Positions 1 to 7,151 are shown, counted from the stretch's first letter. The stretch is DNA of 11,257 bases from Sphingobacteriaceae bacterium (GCA_021740025.1 JAIPAN010000014.1:1-11257); one strand, 5' to 3'. Made by a program: numbers and translations. The notes: generated from the sequence alone by a model not told the origin.

Positions 1-2276
1 AAAATTCTACTTCGCTATCCGAAGTGGTGGTGGTAGGCTCTCGTAGTTTACGCAGAAGTGCTACCGAAACGGCTGTTCCGGTAGATGTAATTGACATGAA
101 GAGCGTAATTAAACAAACTGGTAAACTAGAGCTAAATCGTTTGTTAGAATATGCAGCTCCTTCTTTTAATGCCAACAAACAAACGGGTTCCGATGGTGCC
201 GATCATATTGATCCAGCTACGATCCGTGGTTTGGGCCCCGATCAAACTTTGGTGTTAATTAATGGCAAACGTCGTCATCAATCCTCATTAATTAATTTAT
301 TTGGTACACGTGGCCGTGGAAATACCGGTACCGATTTAAATGCCATTCCGGTTTCTACTATAGATCATGTAGAGATATTACGTGATGGTGCTTCGGCCCA
401 ATATGGTTCTGATGCCATTGCCGGAGTAGTGAACATCGTACTAAAAAAGAATGTAAACGAATTTAATGGCTTTGTAAATACCGGGGCTTATAGTTCACCT
501 AAATTTGGCGATAAGAAATTTGATGGTATCAGTTCACAATTTGGTGGAAATTATGGAATTCAGGTTGGCGAAAATGGATTCGTGAATTTTTCTATGAATT
601 ATTTAAATGCGCAAAAAACCAGAAGAGTACCTAGCCCTGATCCGGCAACGCCAGATATTTACCGCCGACAGTTTGGCGATGCCTCTGGACGTGATTTTGG
701 AACTTTTGTGAATGCATCTATACCGGTGAGTAAAGAGACAGAAGTGTATGCTTTTGGCGGATTTAGCAATCGTTTTACCGATGCCTACGCTTGGAGCCGT
801 TTTGCTGGTGATCCTAATAACGTAGATGCCATTTACCCAGATGGATTTGATCCGCATATTCAATCTCAGATTGATGACAAATCTATTTCAACGGGTATTC
901 GTACCAAATCAAACGGGTGGGATATCGATTTCAATAATACTTTTGGTAGCAACCGCATGCACTATTTTGTAGACGGCACCAACAATGCAAGTTTAGGTGT
1001 ACAAAGCCCTACCTTTTTTGATGCAGGTGGTTTTCAGTTCTCTCAAAATACCACGGGATTGAATTTTAGCAAGCCATTTGATAAAGTGGCTTCTGGTTTA
1101 AATGTTGCATTTGGAACAGAGTACCGAATAGATCGCTATGAGATTTTCGCCGGGGAAGAGGGTTCGTATACAGACTATACTCCAGCTGGTAATACTCCAG
1201 GAGGTTCTCAAGGTTTTCCGGGTTTCCAACCCCGCAATGAAGTCAATGTGAGTCGTAGTAATTTGGCAGCGTATACCGATGTGGAATTGGACGTAACAAA
1301 GCAATATTTAGTAACTGCTGCGGTGCGTTTTGAGAATTACTCAGATTTTGGAAGTACGTTGAACGGTAAATTAGCCATGCGTTATAAATTTTCTGATGCC
1401 TTCAACTTGCGTGGATCGGTAAGTACGGGTTTCCGTGCACCATCTTTACAGCAAACTTATTTTAATACCACTTTTACCAATTTTGTGGCTGGCCAGCCCA
1501 AAGAAGTATTGTTGGCAGGCAATTTAAGCAGCCTTACTCGTACCTTGGGTATTCCTAAATTAACGCAAGAAAATGCGGTAAATAGCAGTTTAGGCTTTAC
1601 CTTGAAACCGCTTAATAACTTGACTTTAACCGTAGATGCGTATCAAATTGATGTGAAAAACCGTATTGTATTAACGGGTTATTTTACGGATAGTGATCCT
1701 GTTATTGGTTTGGATTTACAGAATTTAGGTGTAACACAAGCCCAATTTTTTACCAATGCCATTGATAGCCGTAACCGCGGGATCGATATCAACTTAACAC
1801 ACGATGCCACTTTAGGAACCGGAAGATTGGTAACTACTTTTGCCGCCAACTTTAGTGAAATGGATATTCAGAAAATTAAAACGAATACCAAACTAGCCGG
1901 TAAAGAAGATATTTATTTTGGTCCTAGAGAACAAGCTTTCTTAAAAGCATCGGCTCCGCCAAGCAAAATGAATTTGAGCTTCGATTACTCGAACAAGAAA
2001 TTCACAAGCTCTGTTCGTTTGGTACGTTTCGGGGAAATTAAATTAATTGGTTATGACGATGTAGCTCAGTTTTATACGCCAAAAATCACCACCGATTTAT
2101 CTTTAGGATATAAGTTGAGTAAAAGCCTGAACCTTAATTTAGGTGCAGATAATGTATTGGATGTATACCCTGATAGACAAAATCAAAGTGCAACCGAAGC
2201 CGGTGGTTCTTGGGATTCGGTACAAATGAATTACAATGGACGTAGGTTCTTTGCCCGTTTAGGCATGACTTTCTAA
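1..2276 (+). CDS. TonB-dependent outer-membrane receptor (5'-truncated by window edge)
   Basis: An outer-membrane active transporter that would import a scarce ligand (siderophore, cofactor or oligomer) using energy from TonB-ExbBD. The frame is open from base 3, so the GTG at 24 is not the true start: codons before it read into the 'LSEVVVVGSR' junction that in Bacteroidota usually follows an N-terminal carboxypeptidase-regulatory-like domain, which lies outside the window. The plug domain runs from about base 80 to 460, with 'RGLGPDQTLVLINGKRRH', 'DLNAIPVSTIDHVEILRDGASAQYGSDAIAG' split features and 'VNIVLKK' at its end. The rest is a beta-barrel rich in alternating aromatic and polar residues, ending in 'RRFFARLGMTF' with the terminal Phe expected of outer-membrane proteins. 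It lacks SusC-type features and no SusD partner follows, so a SusCD glycan importer is unlikely. The substrate cannot be told from sequence. The gene stands alone before a terminator. Family call is very secure. Confidence 0.95.
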   Translation, partial: NSTSLSEVVVVGSRSLRRSATETAVPVDVIDMKSVIKQTGKLELNRLLEYAAPSFNANKQTGSDGADHIDPATIRGLGPDQTLVLINGKRRHQSSLINLFGTRGRGNTGTDLNAIPVSTIDHVEILRDGASAQYGSDAIAGVVNIVLKKNVNEFNGFVNTGAYSSPKFGDKKFDGISSQFGGNYGIQVGENGFVNFSMNYLNAQKTRRVPSPDPATPDIYRRQFGDASGRDFGTFVNASIPVSKETEVYAFGGFSNRFTDAYAWSRFAGDPNNVDAIYPDGFDPHIQSQIDDKSISTGIRTKSNGWDIDFNNTFGSNRMHYFVDGTNNASLGVQSPTFFDAGGFQFSQNTTGLNFSKPFDKVASGLNVAFGTEYRIDRYEIFAGEEGSYTDYTPAGNTPGGSQGFPGFQPRNEVNVSRSNLAAYTDVELDVTKQYLVTAAVRFENYSDFGSTLNGKLAMRYKFSDAFNLRGSVSTGFRAPSLQQTYFNTTFTNFVAGQPKEVLLAGNLSSLTRTLGIPKLTQENAVNSSLGFTLKPLNNLTLTVDAYQIDVKNRIVLTGYFTDSDPVIGLDLQNLGVTQAQFFTNAIDSRNRGIDINLTHDATLGTGRLVTTFAANFSEMDIQKIKTNTKLAGKEDIYFGPREQAFLKASAPPSKMNLSFDYSNKKFTSSVRLVRFGEIKLIGYDDVAQFYTPKITTDLSLGYKLSKSLNLNLGADNVLDVYPDRQNQSATEAGGSWDSVQMNYNGRRFFARLGMTF

Positions 2277-2297
2277 GCGATTCTGATGAATAGAGAG

Positions 2298-2332
2298 AAG
2301 GCTACCAGGTGCAAAACCGGTAGCCTTTTTTT
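2298..2332 (+). terminator. Rho-independent terminator after the TonB receptor
   Basis: A 9-bp perfect stem, AAGGCTACC (2298-2306) with GGTAGCCTT (2319-2327), whose inner bases can extend by GGT/ACC around an A bulge, is followed by seven T (2326-2332, two of them shared with the stem). It lies 21 bases after the receptor stop. The hairpin overlaps the last codons and stop of the convergent deacetylase gene. In the reverse direction the hairpin is followed by a mixed C/T stretch rather than a T run, so it should act mainly on the + strand. Confidence 0.85.
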
Positions 2333-2919
2333 GTCCAATAGTCTAAAGCTTTGGGTAGAGTATATTCTAAGCGTTCTTGCGCTTTTAAACTATCGTGAAA
2401 TACCACAATAGCACCATTATCGGCAGCGTTTATCACTCTTTTAAAACACGTTTCTGGTTTTAATTTTGGGTGATAATCGTGGCTGAGAATATCCCACATG
2501 ATAATTTTTAGCGTTGGGTTGTATGCCCGTAATTGCTTTATTTGTGCCCTCGTAATTCTGCCATAAGGTGGCCTAAATAAATTAGAGGGAACTACTTGTT
2601 CGCACTGTTTAAATTCTTCTAAATAGGTTTTGCTATCTGTTTTCCAACCATTTACATGATGAAAAGTATGGTTGCCTACCGCATGTCCATCGGCTTGTAT
2701 TTGTTTAAACACCCCGGGATGTTTACACACATTACCGCCAATGCAAAAAAATGTGGCCTTGGCTCCAAATTTTTTTAAGGTTTTTAAAACAAAGGGTGTA
2801 ACAATAGGTATAGGCCCGTCGTCAAAGGTGAGGTAAATGCATTTATCCGTACGGCTTTCTTGCCAAGTTAAACTTGGGTACAAGTAGGAAAGCCAAAAAG
2901 GAGTTTTTACCGGATACAT
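2302..2919 (-). CDS. Polysaccharide deacetylase family protein (NodB domain)
   Basis: A 205-residue metal-dependent carbohydrate esterase (CE4/NodB fold) expected to remove acetyl groups from N-acetylated sugars, for example in peptidoglycan or a surface polysaccharide. The motifs are in order: TFDDGP (31-36; Asp33 the likely catalytic base, Asp34 a metal ligand), HTFHH (84-88; His84 and His88 the metal ligands), RPPYG (116-120), MWD (141-143) and VFHDS (173-177, His175). The frame stays open upstream to 3192, but I start at the ATG at 2919. The protein begins 'MYPVKTPFWLSYLYPSLTW', like other short family members, and the extra 91 codons would overlap the divergent efflux gene and look unlike protein of this family. 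No clear signal peptide or lipobox is visible, so where it acts is open. It is divergent from the TolC gene across 61 bases and convergent with the TonB receptor, and its stop lies inside that gene's terminator hairpin. Substrate is unknown. Confidence 0.92.
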   Translation of the reverse strand: MYPVKTPFWLSYLYPSLTWQESRTDKCIYLTFDDGPIPIVTPFVLKTLKKFGAKATFFCIGGNVCKHPGVFKQIQADGHAVGNHTFHHVNGWKTDSKTYLEEFKQCEQVVPSNLFRPPYGRITRAQIKQLRAYNPTLKIIMWDILSHDYHPKLKPETCFKRVINAADNGAIVVFHDSLKAQERLEYTLPKALDYWTKKGYRFCTW

Positions 2920-2938
2920 TCTTTGTTCAATTTGCGTA

Positions 2939-2946
2939 CGAAGATA
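2939..2946 (-). promoter_or_regulatory. Candidate -7 box for the deacetylase gene
   Basis: Read on the minus strand this is TATCTTCG, one mismatch from the Bacteroidota -7 consensus TAnnTTTG, placed 19 bases before the ATG. No TTG-like -33 element stands at the usual 19-21 base spacing. The 61-base gap between two divergent genes must hold their promoters, but this particular assignment is weak. Confidence 0.3.
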
Positions 2947-2980
2947 AAAGATGTATTTATAATTTTTAGAAGCACCCACT

Positions 2981-4345
2981 ATGAATTTAAAATCTAGTTC
3001 CTTGTTGTTGGTTTTTATGTTAGTCTGCGGACTGAGTAGGGGCCAAGCACAAGAGAAAATTACCTTGGAGCAAGCTATAAATTTGGCGCTTACCAACAAT
3101 ATCCAATTAAAGCAAGCCAAGTTGAATGTTGCCTTAACGGCAGAAGAATATAACCAATCTAAATGGGCGCTTACGCCAAGCTTAAATGCCAATAGTAATT
3201 TAAACTACAGCTTAGGCCGTAGTTTCGATCAGCTTTCTGGTCAGGCATTTGATCAAAATATTACTTCGGGTAACGGAAGTTTAAGTTCATCGGTTGTGTT
3301 ATTTCAGGGCTTTCAGCGTATCAACCAAATTTCGCAAAACAAATATTTACTAGCTGCCGATAAAAGCAATGCCGAAAAGGCCAAAAATGATTTAATTCTG
3401 AACGTTGTAAGTACGTATTTGCAAGTATTAAATGCCCAAGATTTGGTAGAAACTGCCAAGCAGCAAGCAACCTTTGCCCGCATGCAATTAGATCGCGAAC
3501 AAAAGTTATTTGATGTGGGTAATAAAACCCTAGCCGATTTATCGCAAGCAAAGGCACAATTGGCTACTGCAGATTTAAACTTAACCAATGCCCAAAACCA
3601 ATCGGATTTAGCCTTTTTAAACTTGGCGCAACTCTTAGAGCGTAATCCAGGAAGCCCATTTGAAGTAGAAAAGCCACTAGTAGATGCCTTAAAAGCATCT
3701 GAAAATACCTACGAAGCCAATGCGGTTTACCAAACGGCTTTGGCAACTTATCCGGATATTAAAGTCGCCGAATACCGTACATTGGCAGCTAAAAAAGGAG
3801 TTTCGGTAGCTAGAGGCGGTTTTTCTCCACGCATAAGTTTTGGAGGTAATTTAAGTACGGGTTATTCTAGTGGAAGATTGCAGTTAATCCCAGGAAGCAA
3901 TCCTCCTGCTTTTGAAAAGATACCTTTAAACGACCAACTGAGCAGCAATTATAGCCGTGGTGTGGGTATGAGCTTAAACATTCCACTTTGGAATGGTAAC
4001 CAGGCCCGTACTGTAGTAAATAGAGCTAAAATATCGTATCAAAATGCCACGCTTTCTGAGCAATTGGCTAAAAACAATTTAAATAAAGTAATCAACCAAG
4101 CTTTGTATGATTTAAAAGCCGCTCAAAAGCGTTTTGAGTCTACTCAAAGTGCTTATAATTCATCAAAAGAAGCCTTTAATGTAGTAGAACAACGCTATAC
4201 TGTGGGCTTGGTAAATACATTAGATTATTACCAAACCCAAGTAAATTTAAATAAAGCAGCCTTTGATGTCATTCAGGCTAAATACGATTTATTATTTAAA
4301 ACCAAAGTGATAGATTTCTACCTAGGTAAAACCATTAATTTTTAA
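2981..4345 (+). CDS. TolC family outer-membrane efflux protein
   Basis: A 454-residue outer-membrane channel that, as a trimer, would form the exit duct of a tripartite export system. Residues 1-23 are a clear signal peptide (short polar start, 'SLLLVFMLVCGL', cleavage near the AQA/Q region). The mature protein opens with 'ITLEQAINLALTNNIQLKQAKLNV', the classic start of the first outer-membrane efflux repeat, and the two repeats occupy roughly residues 27-220 and 245-445. Long Gln/Ala/Asn-rich helices such as 'LADLSQAKAQLATADLNLTNAQNQ'-like segments and 'YTVGLVNTLDYYQTQVNLNKA' near the C-terminus match the tunnel helices, and length is normal for the family. The adaptor gene follows 21 bases later, so the two are almost certainly co-transcribed. 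No pump gene is adjacent, so the exported substrate cannot be inferred. No Shine-Dalgarno sequence is obvious, which is usual in this phylum. Confidence 0.93.
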   Translation: MNLKSSSLLLVFMLVCGLSRGQAQEKITLEQAINLALTNNIQLKQAKLNVALTAEEYNQSKWALTPSLNANSNLNYSLGRSFDQLSGQAFDQNITSGNGSLSSSVVLFQGFQRINQISQNKYLLAADKSNAEKAKNDLILNVVSTYLQVLNAQDLVETAKQQATFARMQLDREQKLFDVGNKTLADLSQAKAQLATADLNLTNAQNQSDLAFLNLAQLLERNPGSPFEVEKPLVDALKASENTYEANAVYQTALATYPDIKVAEYRTLAAKKGVSVARGGFSPRISFGGNLSTGYSSGRLQLIPGSNPPAFEKIPLNDQLSSNYSRGVGMSLNIPLWNGNQARTVVNRAKISYQNATLSEQLAKNNLNKVINQALYDLKAAQKRFESTQSAYNSSKEAFNVVEQRYTVGLVNTLDYYQTQVNLNKAAFDVIQAKYDLLFKTKVIDFYLGKTINF

Positions 4346-4366
4346 TAACACCAACATCCATACAAC

Positions 4367-5719
4367 ATGGCACAGAAAAAAAACACGTTAAAATATGTAT
4401 TAATAGGCCTTGGGGTCTTATTGGTAATTGCCGTAGCCGGAAATAAATTAGGCTTTTTTGGTAAAGGCGATGTTACCGAAGTAGCGGTAGACAAAGCAGA
4501 AGCCCGTATTATCACCGAAACGGTTTCGGCTAGTGGTAAAGTACAGCCAGAAATTGAAGTTAAACTGAGCTCTGAAGTATCGGGTGAGGTGGTAGAACTT
4601 TTAGTAAAAGAAGGCGATGTGGTAAAGAAAGGACAATTGCTATGTAAAGTACGCCCAGATATTTTAAAATCTGGCTATGACCGTGCAGTAGCTTCATTAA
4701 ACAGCCAAAAAGCAAGTTTAGCATCTGTAAAACAACAGTTAAAACAGGCAGAAGCTAATTTTAAAAACACCGAAGCTCGTTTTAAACGCAATCAAGAATT
4801 ATTTCAGAAAAAAGTAATTTCTGCTTCCGAATTCGATGCAGCCAATGCGGAGTACGAAAGTGCACGTGCTAACTTAGAATCGGCCCGTCAAAATGTAGTG
4901 GGTTCGGGTTATGGTGTGCAACAATCATCGGCCATTGTAAAAGAAGCCGGCGATAACTTGGCCAAAACCACCATTTACGCTCCGGTAGATGGCGTAGTTT
5001 CTAAACTATCGGTAGAGTTGGGCGAACGTGTAGTAGGAACCGCACAAATGGCTGGTACCGAAATTATGCGGATTTCTAACCTAACCTCTATGGAAGTTAG
5101 TGTTGATGTAAACGAAAGCGATATCAACCGAGTAAGCCTAAACGATCCGGCCGATATTGAAGTAGATGCCTTTCAAGGTCAAAAATTTAAAGGGGTAGTA
5201 ACCGAAATTGCCAGTTCTGCCAATGTATTGGGTGGAAGTGCCGATCAGGTAACTAATTTTACCGTAAAAGTGCGTATACTTCCAGAATCATATGCTAGCC
5301 TAGCTGCTGGTAACCAAAAAGCATCTCCATTTCGTCCGGGTTTATCGGCAACGATTGATATTAAAACCAACGAAGTGAAAGGCTTAACGGTGCCCATTCA
5401 ATCGGTAACCACTCGTGAAGAGGATAAGAAAAAGGCCAACGCCGAAGGGAGCAGTGCTAGCGATACCGAAGAGAAAAAATCAACGTTTGATGCACCAATT
5501 AAAGAATATGTGTTTGTTTACAAAGATGGCAAGGTGAAACAAGTAGAAGTGAAAACCGGTATACAAGACGATACCTACATTCAAGTGTTGAGTGGACTGA
5601 AAGCAGGAGAAGAAATTGTTTCTCGTCCGTTTACAGCCATTTCTAAAACGTTAAAAGATAAAATGACCGTTAAAAAAGTAGACAAAGAAAAACTACTTAC
5701 CGGCACTAAGAAAGAGTAA
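4367..5719 (+). CDS. Efflux periplasmic adaptor subunit (HlyD/MacA-like membrane fusion protein)
   Basis: A 450-residue adaptor that would bridge an inner-membrane pump and the TolC-type channel encoded just upstream. Layout: N-terminal signal anchor (about 9-27, 'YVLIGLGVLLVIAVAG'); first half of a lipoyl-like domain (about 53-97, 'EVSGEVVELLVKEGDVVKKGQ'-type sequence, split here); an alpha-helical coiled-coil hairpin rich in Lys/Ala/Gln/Glu (about 102-198); second lipoyl half (202-224, 'IYAPVDGVVSKLSVELGERV'); a beta-barrel domain (about 240-333) and a membrane-proximal domain (about 335-436). A charged low-complexity insert at 350-377 (Lys, Glu, Ser, Asp) interrupts the C-terminal part. 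The arrangement resembles MacA, whose partner MacB is an ABC transporter, but a MacB-like or RND pump gene is absent here: a terminator follows and then gpsA. Family call is secure; MacA-type rather than RND-type is an inference. Confidence 0.92.
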   Translation: MAQKKNTLKYVLIGLGVLLVIAVAGNKLGFFGKGDVTEVAVDKAEARIITETVSASGKVQPEIEVKLSSEVSGEVVELLVKEGDVVKKGQLLCKVRPDILKSGYDRAVASLNSQKASLASVKQQLKQAEANFKNTEARFKRNQELFQKKVISASEFDAANAEYESARANLESARQNVVGSGYGVQQSSAIVKEAGDNLAKTTIYAPVDGVVSKLSVELGERVVGTAQMAGTEIMRISNLTSMEVSVDVNESDINRVSLNDPADIEVDAFQGQKFKGVVTEIASSANVLGGSADQVTNFTVKVRILPESYASLAAGNQKASPFRPGLSATIDIKTNEVKGLTVPIQSVTTREEDKKKANAEGSSASDTEEKKSTFDAPIKEYVFVYKDGKVKQVEVKTGIQDDTYIQVLSGLKAGEEIVSRPFTAISKTLKDKMTVKKVDKEKLLTGTKKE

Positions 5720-5741
5720 TTTTTAAAAATTACGTAACTTG

Positions 5742-5780
5742 TCCCCCTTTACAGAGCATGTCTCCTAAAGGGGGATTTTT
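5742..5780 (+). terminator. Rho-independent terminator after the efflux pair
   Basis: A 10-bp perfect stem, TCCCCCTTTA (5742-5751) with TAAAGGGGGA (5766-5775), a 14-base loop and five T (5776-5780). It begins 22 bases after the adaptor stop and ends only 14 bases before the gpsA ATG, so it separates the efflux pair from gpsA while leaving almost no room for a promoter in between. Confidence 0.82.
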
Positions 5781-5794
5781 ATTTATACAAATAC

Positions 5795-6793
5795 ATGAAA
5801 CCTAAAATTGCGGTCGTAGGCGGAGGAAGTTGGGCAACAGCCATTATTAAAATGCTGTCGGATAACACCATGCCGAAAGAAATTTTTTGGTGGATGCGTT
5901 GTGCAGAGTCTGTGGCACATGTACAAAAGTATAAGCACAACCCACGCTATTTAAGTTCGGTAGCTATTCAACTGCCCGATGAACATATTAGCACCAATTT
6001 AAAAGCAACCATCGCTAAAGCCGATTTTGTGTTGCTCTGTGTGCCCGCTGCCTTTTTAAAAGAAGCTTTAAGTGATATCACTCCCGAAGATTTTAAAGGC
6101 AAAAAAGTAATTTCGGCCATTAAAGGCATTGTGCCCTATGAGAATCAGATTATCGGAGAGTTTTTAAACCAACACTATCATGTGCATTTGCAAGATATTT
6201 TGGTCATTAGTGGCCCATGCCATGCCGAAGAGGTAGCACTCGAAAAGTTATCCTACCTTACCATTGCGTCTCCTGACATTACATTAGCGGAGCAATTTGC
6301 GGCTATGTTGGCTACACGTTCTATTAAAACCAATGTATCGGAAGATATTTACGGTACCGAGTACGCTGCCGTATTAAAAAATATTTATGCAGTAGCCAGT
6401 GGCATTTGCCATGGCCTGGGCTATGGAGATAATTTTCAAGCGGTATTAATTGCCAATGCTATTCGAGAAATTAGCCGCTTTGTAGATGTGATACATCCTA
6501 TCAACCGCGATATTAATGAATCAGCTTATTTAGGCGATTTACTGGTAACAGCCTATTCGCAATTTAGCCGTAACCGTACGTTTGGCACCATGATAGGGAA
6601 GGGCTATACCGTAAAATCGGCCCAATTAGAAATGAATATGATTGCCGAAGGCTATTATGCCGTAAGCTGTTTGCATCAAATTAATAAACAATACAAGGTA
6701 AATATGCCTATTTGCCGAGCCGTGTATGCTATTTTATACGAAGGCCATTCTGCCTTTTTAGAAATGCGTTTACTTACCGAAGAATTAACCTAA
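5795..6793 (+). CDS. gpsA: NAD(P)H-dependent glycerol-3-phosphate dehydrogenase
   Basis: A 332-residue cytoplasmic enzyme that reduces dihydroxyacetone phosphate to sn-glycerol 3-phosphate, the backbone precursor of phospholipids. The N-terminal Rossmann fold shows the dinucleotide loop 'VGGGSWATA' (8-16; many homologues have GAGSWGTA), then 'ADFVLLCVP' (76-84) and 'VISAIKGI' (105-112). 'SGPCHAEEVA' (139-148) is the family's SGPxxAxEVA motif, with Cys where Ser is common. The helical C-terminal domain carries the expected catalytic Lys195 in 'AVLKNIYAVASGI' and the substrate/cofactor signature 'GDLLVTAYSQFSRNRTFG' (247-264). Length is normal. The ATG is right at the Rossmann strand start, so no other start is plausible. 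It lies just behind a terminator and is followed 4 bases later by a small secreted-protein gene, probably on the same mRNA. Confidence 0.94.
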   Translation: MKPKIAVVGGGSWATAIIKMLSDNTMPKEIFWWMRCAESVAHVQKYKHNPRYLSSVAIQLPDEHISTNLKATIAKADFVLLCVPAAFLKEALSDITPEDFKGKKVISAIKGIVPYENQIIGEFLNQHYHVHLQDILVISGPCHAEEVALEKLSYLTIASPDITLAEQFAAMLATRSIKTNVSEDIYGTEYAAVLKNIYAVASGICHGLGYGDNFQAVLIANAIREISRFVDVIHPINRDINESAYLGDLLVTAYSQFSRNRTFGTMIGKGYTVKSAQLEMNMIAEGYYAVSCLHQINKQYKVNMPICRAVYAILYEGHSAFLEMRLLTEELT

Positions 6794-6797
6794 AGTT

Positions 6798-7112
6798 ATG
6801 AGATATATTTTCACACTATTCTTTTTTGCCGCAGCCCTATCGCTGCAAGCTCAAGAAAAAAAGTCTAACACCAAGCCCATAATTGTAGAGGCCTCTTGTG
6901 GCGAATGTAATTTTGGATTGAAAGGGAAAAGCTGCGATTTAGCAGTACGAATCAGCGGAAAGGCCTATTTTGTAGATGGTACTTCTATTGATGAACATGG
7001 AGATGCCCATGCAAAGGATGGGTTTTGTCAAGCTATACGCAAAGCAGAAGTTAAAGGAAAAATAGTGAAAGGCAGATTTAAAGCCACCTATTTTAAATTG
7101 CTACCCAATTAA
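6798..7112 (+). CDS. Small secreted Cys/His-containing protein, DUF6370-like
   Basis: A 104-residue protein with a clear signal peptide (1-18, 'IFTLFFFAAALSLQAQ', cleavage likely after the AQA-type site), so it is probably periplasmic or exported. The mature part is about 80 residues and has a 'CGECNFG' pair (Cys34, Cys37), 'KGKSCDLAVRI' (Cys46), 'KAYFVDGT' and 'HGDAHAKDGFCQAIRKAEV' (His67, Asp69, His71, Cys77), ending 'KGRFKATYFKLL'. I recall this pattern from a small Bacteroidota family annotated DUF6370, but cannot confirm the number here. The spaced Cys and His residues would suit metal binding or disulfides, which is inference only. No function is known to me. The start codon is 4 bases after the gpsA stop, suggesting shared transcription and perhaps coupled translation, and a strong terminator follows at once. 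Confidence 0.82.
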   Translation: MRYIFTLFFFAAALSLQAQEKKSNTKPIIVEASCGECNFGLKGKSCDLAVRISGKAYFVDGTSIDEHGDAHAKDGFCQAIRKAEVKGKIVKGRFKATYFKLLPN

Positions 7113-7118
7113 ACAAAG

Positions 7119-7150
7119 AAATCCCCTCGAATTTCGAGGGGATTTTTTTT
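7119..7150. terminator. Bidirectional Rho-independent terminator
   Basis: A 12-bp perfect stem, AAATCCCCTCGA (7119-7130) with TCGAGGGGATTT (7134-7145), has a 3-base loop. On the + strand it is followed by a T tract (7143-7150) and ends the gpsA unit. Read on the minus strand it follows the helicase stop directly and runs into TTTCTTTGTTT, so it can also end the helicase transcript. It fills the 39-base gap between two convergent genes. Confidence 0.9.
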
Positions 7151-7151
7151 A

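Noticed and set aside
603..1304. Minus-strand reading frames opposite the TonB receptor
   Set aside because: They are antisense to the beta-barrel coding region, with odd composition and no start signals.
1..2276. TonB receptor as a SusC-type glycan importer with a polysaccharide-utilisation locus, using the neighbouring deacetylase
   Set aside because: No SusD-like gene or glycoside hydrolase is present, the deacetylase is convergent and separately transcribed, and the plug motifs fit a general TonB receptor better than SusC.
2931..2967. TTTG at 2931 and TAATTTTT at 2960 as a promoter for the TolC gene
   Set aside because: The spacing of 25 bases is too long and the -7 box lacks the final G, so the match is no better than expected in A/T-rich intergenic DNA.
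2920..3192. N-terminal extension of the deacetylase frame to 3192
   Set aside because: The extension overlaps the signal peptide region of the divergent TolC gene, and homologues of this type start at the 'MYxVKTP' Met.
3313..3746. Minus-strand reading frames opposite the TolC gene
   Set aside because: They are antisense frames of a clearly coding TolC gene, Cys/Leu/Arg-rich without domains or promoter signals.
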